A DNA stretch of 64,000 nucleotides from an uncultured Lachnospira sp. (GTDB lineage Bacteria > Bacillota > Clostridia > Lachnospirales > Lachnospiraceae), in NCBI GenBank assembly GCA_910587485.1, contig CAJUKN010000009.1, positions 53,289-117,288 of the forward strand. The letters are read 5' to 3'. The position numbers and the translations under genes are program-made. Shown one piece after another: positions 15,801-23,107 of the stretch; the stretch's first letter is position 1; every line of letters starts with the position of its first letter. A model generated the notes under the pieces. That model saw nothing but the letters and a program-made list of their open reading frames with translations, searched no databases and was not told the origin of the DNA.

Positions 15801-15906
15801 AAAACTTTTAAAAAGGCACAAATATCCACCTGAAGGTATGGAAGATGCAGTTCAAATTGTTATAACTCAGTGTGAACTCTGGACAGATAACATAATGGAT
15901 ATTTAA
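12841..15906 (+). CDS. hsdR: Type I restriction endonuclease/translocase subunit
   Basis: A 1021-residue HsdR, which translocates DNA with ATP and cuts unmodified DNA at a distance. The N-terminal PD-(D/E)xK nuclease is seen at about residues 135-155 (RPDILLFLNG, then VLMELKSP). The Superfamily 2 helicase motor follows: Walker A HTQGSGKS (about 288), DEAH in MADEAHRG (about 390), GFTGTP, and motif VI AIARVNRVF. A helical C-terminus contacts HsdM. AAAGGAGG lies ten bases before the ATG. The gene is separated from hsdS by two toxin loci rather than by a direct junction. Confidence 0.96.
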   Translation: MPGLYTEANYESSIIELFRNDLEYEYAYGPDIERDFYSPLYEEVLKDSLYNLNKELPSDAIQDALFKLKNVENGELIQKNAIFMDYLQNGIPVRYVKNNEEHFAIVYLVDYKNPNNNSFIIANQWTFIENSNKRPDILLFLNGLPVVLMELKSPSREETDACEAYKQLRNYMIEIPSMFIYNAICVISDQLTSKAGTITSGEDRFMEWKTKDGSYENTQFAQFDTFFEGIFQKERLLDIIKNFICFSNEGINAYKILAGYHQYFAVKKAIESTKHATVTDGKGGVFWHTQGSGKSLSMVFYAHLLQEALDSPTIVVLTDRNDLDNQLYSQFAKCKEFLRQEPMHAESREHLKNMLAGRQANGIIFTTMQKFEESFDMLSDRRNIIVMADEAHRGQYGLAEKFKITKNEDGEEVTKRVVGTARIIRNSLPNATYIGFTGTPISSADRNTREIFGDYIDIYDMTQAVEDGATRFVYYESRVIKLNLDKDSLQLIDAEYDRMAVNADAKVIEKSKHKLGQIESILGNKQTIHSLVCDILDHYENSRQHLLTGKAMIVAYSRPIAIKIYNHILDLRPTWKEKVGIVMTSDNKDPEEWRQLIGNKHHKDELAKKFKDNNSPMKIAIVVDMWLTGFDVPSLATMYVYKPMSGHNLMQAIARVNRVFGDKEGGLVVDYVGIASALKQAMNDYTTRDKKNYGDMDIAKTAYLKFLEKLSICKDVFHKYDYSKFTISSDLERAKIISGAVNFIIAREHQKEKDIFVKEALMLHQALSLCSSLVDETMRFEAAFFEAIRVLVLRLMNTGANKKISLPEMNTRINELLKQSIKSNGVINLFSDIKEEFSLFDPKFLQEISKMKEKNLAVELLRKLIAEQVSVYRKTNIVKSEKFSEIMQRSLNAYLNGMLTNEEVIEEMLKLAKQIVAAQKEGEQLGLTDDELAFYDALTKPQAIKDFYKNDELIAITKELTDTLKKNKTIDWQKRESARAKMRMLIKKLLKRHKYPPEGMEDAVQIVITQCELWTDNIMDI

Positions 15907-15925
15907 GTGCTAGGAGAAAAAATAA

Positions 15926-18082
15926 ATGGAAAAACAAAAAGTTTCAGAAATGCAAAAAAATCACGCCCAAGAAGCCAATTATCAATGGATTCATTTCTAC
16001 ACTGAATTTGCTGATGTTTTGCTCAATTACAAAAGCAATCGAACCGATTTAATAAAAAAAATCCGAGAAGTTTTTATGCTTGCCAACATGAAACTTCCCA
16101 AGTTAGAAAAAGATGATAATATTGAAGATATTGACCCCTTTACCATCTTTGCTTTGTTTAACAAAGGAAATTCAAATAATAGTAAAATAAAAATTTTAAA
16201 CAGCATTGCAAAAATATTTGATATTCAAAATCCTGTTCCATCTGCATTTGATGGCGTTCCTACTGTATATAACTTAAAAGCAGCTTTTTACTGTTTTAGA
16301 GATGAACGCGGAAAACATGATATTGACAATTTATGGGAAGTCTTTGACAATGCTATTCACTATTCTAAGACCTTATCATACCCATATAAAGATAACTTAA
16401 AAAAATATTATGATAAAGTAAAGACACAAAAATGTATCGGCTGGAATATTACAATAGGTCTTTATTGGATAAGACCAAATATCTTTATTAATTTAGATTC
16501 CCGCAACCGTGAATTTCTTTCCAATGCAAATAATATGCCACATTATTTTACAACCATTTTTGCTAATATTGAAAAAGAATTGCCTAATGGTTCAAAATAT
16601 TTATTTATGTGTGAGCAAGCCCGCAATGCTTTAAAAAATAAGGAATATCCTTACCATAGCTTTCCTGAATTATCCTATTATGCTTGGAAAACAACAAAAG
16701 AAGATACTAAAACAAACACTGCACCGCTTTCTATTGATTCTAATATTAAAGAAACTGCGTATTGGATTTATTCTCCGGGTGATAATGCTTCAATGTGGGA
16801 GGAATTTCGGCAACTTGGTATAATGGGTATTGGCTGGGATGGCTTAGGCTATAATCTTAAAGATTTTGCTACAAAACAAGATATCAAAGAATATCTGAAA
16901 AAAATTTATGATGCTAAAGATTCTTATAAAAATGATGCACATTGTTTATGGCAGTTTGCAAATGAAATTAAAATTGGCGATATTATTTTTGCAAAAAAAG
17001 GAGTACATAGAATTATAGGTAAAGGTGTTGTAACATCGGACTATATATATGACACTTCAAGAAAATCATATATTCATGTCCGAAAAGTAGACTGGCAAAA
17101 TATTGGTGAATGGGAACTTCCAAGACAAGCTGTTATGAAAACATTAACAAATATTACCTCATATAATAATTATGTACAGGAACTGTTAGCACTGGTTACA
17201 AACGAAATAAAAGATGAACCAGAACAAGAAATTAAATATACAAAAACGGATTTCTTAAATGAAGTTTATATAAATGAGAGCTCTTATGACACGTTAGTTG
17301 ACCTTCTTGATATGAAATATAATATTATTTTACAAGGCGCACCTGGCGTTGGCAAAACATTTATCGCTAAAAGACTTGCCTATTCCATTATGGGTGAAAA
17401 AGATACAAGCCGTGTGTCGATGGTTCAATTTCATCAAAATTACAGTTATGAAGATTTTATTCAAGGATACCGACCTGTTGAAAACGGATTTAAATTGGAA
17501 TCAGGTTCTTTCTACAAATTTTGCAAAGCTGCTGAAATAGACGATGAACGCCCTTATTTCTTTATTATTGATGAAATCAATCGAGGCAATTTAAGTAAAA
17601 TTTTTGGTGAGTTAATGATGCTCATAGAATGTGATAAACGTGGCGATAAATTAAAACTTCTCTATAAAGACGAATGGTTTACTGTGCCTAAAAACATTCG
17701 TATTATTGGAATGATGAATACTGCGGACAGAAGTCTGGCAATGATAGACTATGCTCTGCGCAGGCGATTTGCTTTTTTTGATGTTGCACCAGCATTTGAT
17801 TCTGATGGATTCAAACAATATTTAACTGAAAAAAATAATAGTAAATTTGATAAGCTTATTTCAGTTATAAAAACGCTGAATGACACTATCTCCAATGATG
17901 AGTCACTTGGTGATGGATTTAGAATTGGACATAGTTATTTTTGTACCAACAAAGAAATTACAGATAATTGGCTTCAATCCATTATTGAATATGAAATTAT
18001 ACCACTAATTAAAGAATATTGGTTTGACGAGCCAACAAAAGTTAGAGATTGGTCAGCAAACTTAAGAGGAGCAATCAAATGA
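15926..18082 (+). CDS. McrB-like AAA+ GTPase with EVE-like domain
   Basis: A 718-residue motor and recognition subunit of a type IV (modified-DNA) restriction system. Residues 1-250 are of unrecognised fold. About 275-425 looks like an EVE/PUA-type reader (AYWIYSPGDNASMWEEFRQL, GIMGIGWDGLG, IGDIIFAKKG), a domain class that binds modified cytosine. The AAA+ part has Walker A GAPGVGKT (about 472), Walker B FFIIDEINRGN, and the McrB signature MNTADRS. The gene is 19 bases from hsdR and overlaps mcrC by four bases. That it reads methylated DNA is inferred from family knowledge. Confidence 0.92.
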   Translation: MEKQKVSEMQKNHAQEANYQWIHFYTEFADVLLNYKSNRTDLIKKIREVFMLANMKLPKLEKDDNIEDIDPFTIFALFNKGNSNNSKIKILNSIAKIFDIQNPVPSAFDGVPTVYNLKAAFYCFRDERGKHDIDNLWEVFDNAIHYSKTLSYPYKDNLKKYYDKVKTQKCIGWNITIGLYWIRPNIFINLDSRNREFLSNANNMPHYFTTIFANIEKELPNGSKYLFMCEQARNALKNKEYPYHSFPELSYYAWKTTKEDTKTNTAPLSIDSNIKETAYWIYSPGDNASMWEEFRQLGIMGIGWDGLGYNLKDFATKQDIKEYLKKIYDAKDSYKNDAHCLWQFANEIKIGDIIFAKKGVHRIIGKGVVTSDYIYDTSRKSYIHVRKVDWQNIGEWELPRQAVMKTLTNITSYNNYVQELLALVTNEIKDEPEQEIKYTKTDFLNEVYINESSYDTLVDLLDMKYNIILQGAPGVGKTFIAKRLAYSIMGEKDTSRVSMVQFHQNYSYEDFIQGYRPVENGFKLESGSFYKFCKAAEIDDERPYFFIIDEINRGNLSKIFGELMMLIECDKRGDKLKLLYKDEWFTVPKNIRIIGMMNTADRSLAMIDYALRRRFAFFDVAPAFDSDGFKQYLTEKNNSKFDKLISVIKTLNDTISNDESLGDGFRIGHSYFCTNKEITDNWLQSIIEYEIIPLIKEYWFDEPTKVRDWSANLRGAIK

Positions 18083-19104
18083 TTCGCATAAAAAATATAT
18101 ACTATATGCTTTCATATGCGTTTCAGATTCTTAATGAACAAGGATACAAACAACTATTGACTGAAAAATTTGATAATACAGCAGAACTTTGCGCTGCTAT
18201 TTTGTCTAAAGGTGTTTCTTTACAAATAAAGCGAGGACTTGGAAAAGCATATCTATCACAGACAGAATCATTAGCTGCCGTCAAAGGAAAAATTAATATT
18301 ACAGCTTCTATCAAAGAACAAAGTTTTATGCAAAAGAAACTTATTTGCACCTATGATGAATTTTCTGTAAATTTTTATATGAATCGTATTATCAAAACAA
18401 CAATGGATTTGTTGCTGCATTCTGAAATTAGCAAAGCAAGAAAAAAAGAATTAAGAAAATTATTTGTATTCTTTGGTGATGTAAAACCAATTAATATAAA
18501 AAATATTAATTGGCAAATACAATATAATAAAACCAATCAATCTTACCAAATGCTGATTTCAATTTGCTATTTAATTATCAAGGGATTGCTTCAAACAAAC
18601 TCTGATGGAACAACAAAATTAATGGATTTTCTTGATGAACAACGCATGTGTAAACTATATGAAAAATTTATATTAAACTACTACAAAAAAGAACACTCTC
18701 CAATTAAGACTTCTTCTTCTCAAATATCATGGGACTTAGACGACAATAAAAGTGATATGCTGCCAGTAATGCAAAGTGATATCATGCTTCAATATCAAGA
18801 AAAAACATTGATAATAGATGCTAAATATTATTCTCACACCATGCAGACACACTATGATGTGCATACTCTTCATTCCAATAATCTTTATCAAATTTACACT
18901 TATGTAAAGAATTTTGATAAAGAAAAAACAGGTAATGTTTCAGGAATGCTTTTATATGCAAAAACAGATGAAATAATATTGCCACAAAACAGCTACCAAA
19001 TAAGTGGAAATAAAATAATGGTTGATACTTTGAATTTAGATTGTGATTTTATTGAAATTAAAAAACATTTAGATAATATTGTAATAAAACATTTCTCAAT
19101 ATAA
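18079..19104 (+). CDS. mcrC: McrC-like nuclease subunit
   Basis: A 341-residue McrC, which activates the McrB ring and carries the nuclease. The C-terminal PD-(D/E)xK motif is visible as MQSDIMLQY followed by LIIDAKYY (Asp and Asp-x-Lys). The ATG at 18079 overlaps the mcrB stop (ATGA); the longer frame from 18049 lies inside mcrB. Starting MIRIKNIYYMLSYAFQIL is typical of the family. It is the last intact gene of the island. Confidence 0.93.
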   Translation: MIRIKNIYYMLSYAFQILNEQGYKQLLTEKFDNTAELCAAILSKGVSLQIKRGLGKAYLSQTESLAAVKGKINITASIKEQSFMQKKLICTYDEFSVNFYMNRIIKTTMDLLLHSEISKARKKELRKLFVFFGDVKPINIKNINWQIQYNKTNQSYQMLISICYLIIKGLLQTNSDGTTKLMDFLDEQRMCKLYEKFILNYYKKEHSPIKTSSSQISWDLDDNKSDMLPVMQSDIMLQYQEKTLIIDAKYYSHTMQTHYDVHTLHSNNLYQIYTYVKNFDKEKTGNVSGMLLYAKTDEIILPQNSYQISGNKIMVDTLNLDCDFIEIKKHLDNIVIKHFSI

Positions 19105-19131
19105 ATTTATTTCACGAAAGGAATTTTAGTT

Positions 19132-19500
19132 ATGGCATACGAAAAAAAAATTATTTATAATAATCCGCTTTCATGTGAAAAGGATATAGAAGGCTTTGTG
19201 ACAGAGGGAACTCCAAAAATTTATTTTAAGAATAATAAAATGTATATGACAAACGCAATTGATGCATCCATAAAAGAAAAATCAAATTTTGTATTTTGGT
19301 GTCCTGTAGATTTTCCTAATAACATTATTATTGAATGGGAATTTCGCCCAATTACTGAACCGGGATTGGCAATAATGTTTTTTGGAGCCAAAGGTATACA
19401 TGGAGAGGATATCTTTGATGTAACATTGAATCCTCGAGATGGACAATATGAGCAATATCACAGCGGTGATATTAATGCTTTTCATGTATCCTATTTTAGA
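19132..19500 (+). pseudogene. Truncated DUF1961 (YesU-like) gene
   Basis: The frame opens normally after AAAGGAATTTTAGTT and carries the first 120 or so residues of a DUF1961/YesU-like beta-jelly-roll protein: NFVFWCPVDFPNNIIIEWEF, PGLAIMFFGAKGIHGEDIFD, YEQYHSGDINAFHVSYFRRK. Full-length relatives are roughly 220 residues. Similarity stops at FRRK near 19500; the frame then runs into antisense LysR sequence and ends at 19554 with an unrelated tail. It is a 3'-truncated gene joined to another gene fragment. YesU-like proteins are associated with pectin-derived sugar use, irrelevant to its present neighbours. Confidence 0.75.
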
Positions 19501-19685
19501 AGAAAATCTACATTTTCAACATCAAGCTTTAAAAGCTTTCCGCTTTCAAGATAAGTCTGTACATACATTTCTGGAAGGATAGCAATACCAAGATTGTGGA
19601 TTGCCCCATTTATAAGAGCTGAATTACTGGTGCTTTCCATAGAAATATTGGGAACAATATTAATATTTTCAAATACAAGCAAGTC
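19491..19685 (-). pseudogene. LysR-type regulator C-terminal fragment
   Basis: About 63 minus-strand codons match the end of a LysR effector domain: FENINIVPNISMESTSNSAL, INGAIHNLGIAILPEMYVQT, YLESGKLLKLDVENVDFLL. The DNA-binding half is gone. The upstream side (19686) is cut by an IS200/IS605-like end, and the downstream side abuts the truncated DUF1961 gene. The apparent GTG start is chance. Confidence 0.65.
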
Positions 19686-19745
19686 CACACCCCCACTTAT
19701 GCCTGTGCAACATTGAAGTGGGGGACTTCCTTGATGAGGTTAAAA
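19686..19745 (+). mobile_element. IS200/IS605-type right-end hairpin
   Basis: CCCCCACTTATGCC is paired with AAGTGGGGG after a short loop, followed by ACTTCCTTGATGAGGTTAAA. Such a stem plus tail is the usual right end of IS200/IS605 and TnpB-type elements. The reverse complement of the same tail occurs at 60098-60120 and, diverged, at 36052-36080. No transposase remains here. Confidence 0.62.
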
Positions 19746-19807
19746 AACATAATACCTTGAAATAAGTACAAAAATATATTGTGATGTAATGAAAAGGAGA
19801 AATTTTT

Positions 19808-19861
19808 ATGTGCAATATGAAAGCGCCATTATCCCAATGTGCTGCTATGGTTAAGATTTAA
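19808..19861 (+). CDS. Possible 17-codon ORF
   Basis: ATG at 19808, TAA at 19859-19861, with AAAGGAGA upstream at a workable distance. Product MCNMKAPLSQCAAMVKI. It lies in the otherwise gene-free 230 bases between the transposon end and the convergent riboflavin operon. It may be a fragment of a lost gene. Nothing supports expression beyond the Shine-Dalgarno. Confidence 0.2.
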   Translation: MCNMKAPLSQCAAMVKI

Positions 19862-19973
19862 AATATCCTGAGCAGCAAATGGAAAATAACAATAATGCTC
19901 TCCTCTTTTTAAGTTAAATTGTTAAAGAATCAAAGCCATTTTTGAAGTATTGTATTAGTTTGTTAATCTGGTT

Positions 19974-20684
19974 CTATGCATCCGTTCCTTCAGTCAAACA
20001 AAATTTGTATCCATATCCAACAATGGTTTTAATAAAATCAATATTTTCTGAAATCTCTTTGCATTTTTTCCTTATTTGAAAAACTGTGTTTTCTACAGCA
20101 TGGCAATATCCTACTGATGGCTCATGCCAAACAGCTTCATAAATTTGCTCTTTTGTAAAAATAACATCAGGATTTGAATACAGCATATACAACACATCAA
20201 ATTCTTTCGTTGATAAATAAATATCCTTATCATCAATTTTAACTTGATGCTTTTTGATATTCATATGTAATCTGGAAGATATTTGTTTTATTCCAAAAAA
20301 TTCTTGTGCAGCAATACAATCCATTCTTATCTGCTCTAATAACATAGAAAGATTTTCAAACTTTTGTGGACATCGGAGTTTTTTGAACAGTCGTATTTCC
20401 ATTCTCTTTCCATAAATGTTTTTGTTAAAATTGAAAATAAGAGTTTCTATAGATACATCGTTATCATTATCAACCGTTGGACGTGTTCCAATATTAGTAA
20501 CTCCATAAAATATTTGACTATCTAATAAAATTTCGGTAACATAAACGCCTGTTGGTGGTAAATCATTTTCAGAATGTATCTGCAAATTCGCAGTTGGTGT
20601 TCCAACCAATTTGCCTATACCTCTTCCATATATAATTTTGCCTGAAAGAATATATAAAGGCTTTACACCCAAAATATTAGCCAT
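19974..20684 (-). CDS. Riboflavin kinase domain fused to OmpR-type winged helix
   Basis: A 236-residue two-domain protein, last gene of the riboflavin operon. Residues 8-130 form a riboflavin kinase (flavokinase) domain that would phosphorylate riboflavin to FMN: GTPTANL (28-34), TGVYVTEI (45-52), FYGVTNIGTRPTV (59-71), the catalytic Glu in SIETLIFNFNKNIYGKRMEI (Glu80), and CPQKFENL. The FAD-synthetase half of bifunctional RibF is absent. Residues 140-232 form a PhoB/OmpR-type DNA-binding domain (LSTKEFDVLYMLYSNPDVIF, TKEQIYEAVW, VENTVFQIRKKC, IKTIVGYGYKF). The start at 20684 has AGGAGG upstream. A flavin-sensing transcription factor is inferred. Confidence 0.88.
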   Translation of the reverse strand: MANILGVKPLYILSGKIIYGRGIGKLVGTPTANLQIHSENDLPPTGVYVTEILLDSQIFYGVTNIGTRPTVDNDNDVSIETLIFNFNKNIYGKRMEIRLFKKLRCPQKFENLSMLLEQIRMDCIAAQEFFGIKQISSRLHMNIKKHQVKIDDKDIYLSTKEFDVLYMLYSNPDVIFTKEQIYEAVWHEPSVGYCHAVENTVFQIRKKCKEISENIDFIKTIVGYGYKFCLTEGTDA

Positions 20685-20744
20685 AACAAGTCCTCCTATA
20701 AATTCAATTATCAACATTCCAAATAACCTTTTGCATAAAATCAA

Positions 20745-21215
20745 TCATACTTCTATTTCTTTTATAAGATTTACCATTTCAATCGCACCTAAAGCACAAT
20801 CATATCCCTTATTTCCTGCCTTTGTTCCTGCACGTTCAATCGCTTGTTCAATATTGTCTGTTGTAAGAACTCCAAACATAACAGGAATACTACTGTTTAA
20901 TGATACAGCAGCAATTCCTTTTGACACTTCGCTGCATACATAATCATAATGACTTGTAGTACCTCTAATTACTGCCCCAAGACAGATAACAGCAGCATAC
21001 CTTCCGGTTTTTGCCATTTTTGATGCAATTAATGGAATTTCAAACGCCCCCGGCACCCATGCAATCTCCACATTTTCATTTTTTACATTATGACGAAGCA
21101 AACCATCCATCGCACCACTTACTAATTTTGAAGTAATAAATTCATTAAATCTTGCTGCTACGATTCCTATTTTAATTTCTTCTTGTGGTATTACTTTTCC
21201 TTCAAATATTCTCAT
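20745..21215 (-). CDS. ribH: 6,7-dimethyl-8-ribityllumazine synthase
   Basis: A 156-residue lumazine synthase that condenses 5-amino-6-ribitylaminouracil with dihydroxybutanone phosphate, the penultimate riboflavin step. Visible: IGIVAARFNEFIT, WVPGAFEIPLIASKMA, CLGAVIRGTTSHYDYVCSEV with the catalytic His, and VMFGVLTTDNIEQAIERAGTK. It would form a hollow capsid or pentamers. It lies 30 bases after ribBA and 60 bases before the kinase/winged-helix gene, within one operon. Confidence 0.97.
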   Translation of the reverse strand: MRIFEGKVIPQEEIKIGIVAARFNEFITSKLVSGAMDGLLRHNVKNENVEIAWVPGAFEIPLIASKMAKTGRYAAVICLGAVIRGTTSHYDYVCSEVSKGIAAVSLNSSIPVMFGVLTTDNIEQAIERAGTKAGNKGYDCALGAIEMVNLIKEIEV

Positions 21216-21245
21216 TTCATTATCTCCTTTTTCAATTATTGGATT

Positions 21246-22445
21246 TTAATAATTTAAAATATGTCCCATTTTGTTTTGCTTTGTTTTTAGATAAAAAATA
21301 TCATCTTTTGTAGCATCTATTTGAATTGGTATACGCTTGACAATTTCCATTCCAAAATCTTCAAGCTGATACACCTTATCAGGATTATTGGTCAGCAAAC
21401 GTATTGTTCTTACCCCTAAATCCTTAAGAATCTGAGTCCCGATATAATATTCACGTTCATCCCCCGCAAATCCTAATGCCAGATTTGCTTCTAATGTATC
21501 CATTCCTTGTTCTTGAAGTTCATAGGCACGAAATTTGTTTATAAGCCCTATACCTCTTCCTTCTTGACGCATATAAAGAAGAACTCCTCTTCCCTCATTT
21601 TCAATTTTAGTCATTGCCACTGCAAGCTGTTGTCCGCAATCACAACGCAATGAACCAAATGTATCCCCTGTAAGGCACTCTGAATGAACTCTGCATAATA
21701 CATCTTTTCCATTACCAATTTCGCCCTTTACAAGTGCCACATGATGCTCTCCATTTAATCTATTTACATAACCATATGCGTTGAAATTTCCGTACTTTGT
21801 TGGCATCTTTGTGACAGTCACACAATCTACAAGTTTTTCATACTTTTTTCGGTATGTCTGAATATCTTTTATTGTTATAAATGTAAGCTTCCACTTTTTT
21901 GCAAGCTCTATGAGTTCCTTTGTTCTCATCATTGTTCCGTCTTCTCTCATAATTTCGCAACAAAGACCACACTCCTTAAGCCCTGCAAGCCGCATCAAAT
22001 CAACAGCAGCCTCTGTATGCCCATTTCGCTCTAACACGCCGTTTTTCTTTGCAAGAAGCGGGAACATATGCCCTGGGCGACGAAAATCTTTAGGTTTTAC
22101 TCCATCTTCTACGCACTTCATGGCAGTTATAGAACGTTCAGCCGCTGAAATTCCTGTAGTAGTGGAAACATGGTCGATAGATACCGTAAATGCTGTTTTA
22201 TGATTATCTGTATTTTCATTTACCATCTGTGGAATCTGCAATTTCTCAACATATTCCTTTGACATCGGCATACAGATAAGACCTTTTCCGTGTGTTGCCA
22301 TAAAATTTATATTTTCTGTTGTTGCAAACTGAGCTGCACAAATAAAATCTCCTTCATTCTCACGATTCGGTTCATCAGTAACTAGTACAATCTTGCCATT
22401 CCGTAAATCTTCTAATGCTTCTTCAACTTTGTCAAAGGTGTACAT
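21246..22445 (-). CDS. ribBA: DHBP synthase / GTP cyclohydrolase II
   Basis: A 399-residue bifunctional enzyme for both entry points of riboflavin synthesis. Residues 1-200 are DHBP synthase (DEPNRENEGDF metal and substrate site, RRPGHMFPLLAKKNGVLERN, GHTEAAVDLMRLAG). Residues 205-399 are GTP cyclohydrolase II with the zinc site CRVHSECLTGDTFGSLRCDCG and the catalytic YMRQEGRGIGL. Length is normal. Position between ribE and ribH is the standard Firmicute order. Confidence 0.97.
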   Translation of the reverse strand: MYTFDKVEEALEDLRNGKIVLVTDEPNRENEGDFICAAQFATTENINFMATHGKGLICMPMSKEYVEKLQIPQMVNENTDNHKTAFTVSIDHVSTTTGISAAERSITAMKCVEDGVKPKDFRRPGHMFPLLAKKNGVLERNGHTEAAVDLMRLAGLKECGLCCEIMREDGTMMRTKELIELAKKWKLTFITIKDIQTYRKKYEKLVDCVTVTKMPTKYGNFNAYGYVNRLNGEHHVALVKGEIGNGKDVLCRVHSECLTGDTFGSLRCDCGQQLAVAMTKIENEGRGVLLYMRQEGRGIGLINKFRAYELQEQGMDTLEANLALGFAGDEREYYIGTQILKDLGVRTIRLLTNNPDKVYQLEDFGMEIVKRIPIQIDATKDDIFYLKTKQNKMGHILNY

Positions 22446-22468
22446 AAAATTCTCCTTTTCTATAACCG

Positions 22469-23107
22469 TTAAAATCCATTATTTATCAAAAATTCTTTTG
22501 ATATGCCGTTTTCTTTTTGCGGCATAATAACAAATTTTTCTACATATTTTCCAATCATATCTGTTTCTAAATTAACAAGTTCTCCTATAATTCTTTCTTT
22601 CAAAACAGTTGCTTCTATTGTATGTGGAATTGCAGAAATCGAAAAATTATCCTTATTCACTTCTGCCACCGTCAGACTTATTCCATCTATCGCAATAGAA
22701 CCCTTTTGTACAATATATTTCATAACGGATTTGTCAGCCTGAATGTTATACCATATTGCATTATCATCTTTCCATATACGAATAATTTTTCCCACTCCAT
22801 CAACATGACCTGCTACAATATGTCCTCCAAATCTTCCGTTTAAAGCCATTGCCCTTTCTAAATTTACATGTTTTCCAATTTTAAGCCCTGTAAGCCCTGT
22901 GCATCTCAATGTTTCATACATTACATCAGCACTAAATTTATTTTCCCAGATAGATGTCACTGTAAGACAAACACCGTTTACTGCTATACTGTCACCAATT
23001 TTGACATCATTGAGAATTTCCTTTGCTTTTATATGTAATACTGCTGAATGTACTCCATTCTGTATTTTGTCAATACTGCCTACTTCCTCAATTATCCCTG
23101 TAAACAT
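22469..23107 (-). CDS. ribE: Riboflavin synthase alpha subunit
   Basis: A 212-residue riboflavin synthase, which dismutates two lumazine molecules. The N-terminal MFTGIIEEVG signature and two tandem lumazine-binding barrels are visible (first with VNGVCLTVTS, second with VDGVGKI, AIDGISLTVAEV and IPHTIEATVL). The start overlaps the 3' end of ribD by 20 bases, implying coupled translation. Called ribE in B. subtilis nomenclature, ribC in others. Confidence 0.96.
   Translation of the reverse strand: MFTGIIEEVGSIDKIQNGVHSAVLHIKAKEILNDVKIGDSIAVNGVCLTVTSIWENKFSADVMYETLRCTGLTGLKIGKHVNLERAMALNGRFGGHIVAGHVDGVGKIIRIWKDDNAIWYNIQADKSVMKYIVQKGSIAIDGISLTVAEVNKDNFSISAIPHTIEATVLKERIIGELVNLETDMIGKYVEKFVIMPQKENGISKEFLINNGF

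Noticed and set aside
20685..20744. 20-residue N-terminal extension of the kinase/winged-helix protein
   Set aside because: An AGGAGG sits between it and the ATG at 20684, and the kinase fold begins after that ATG.
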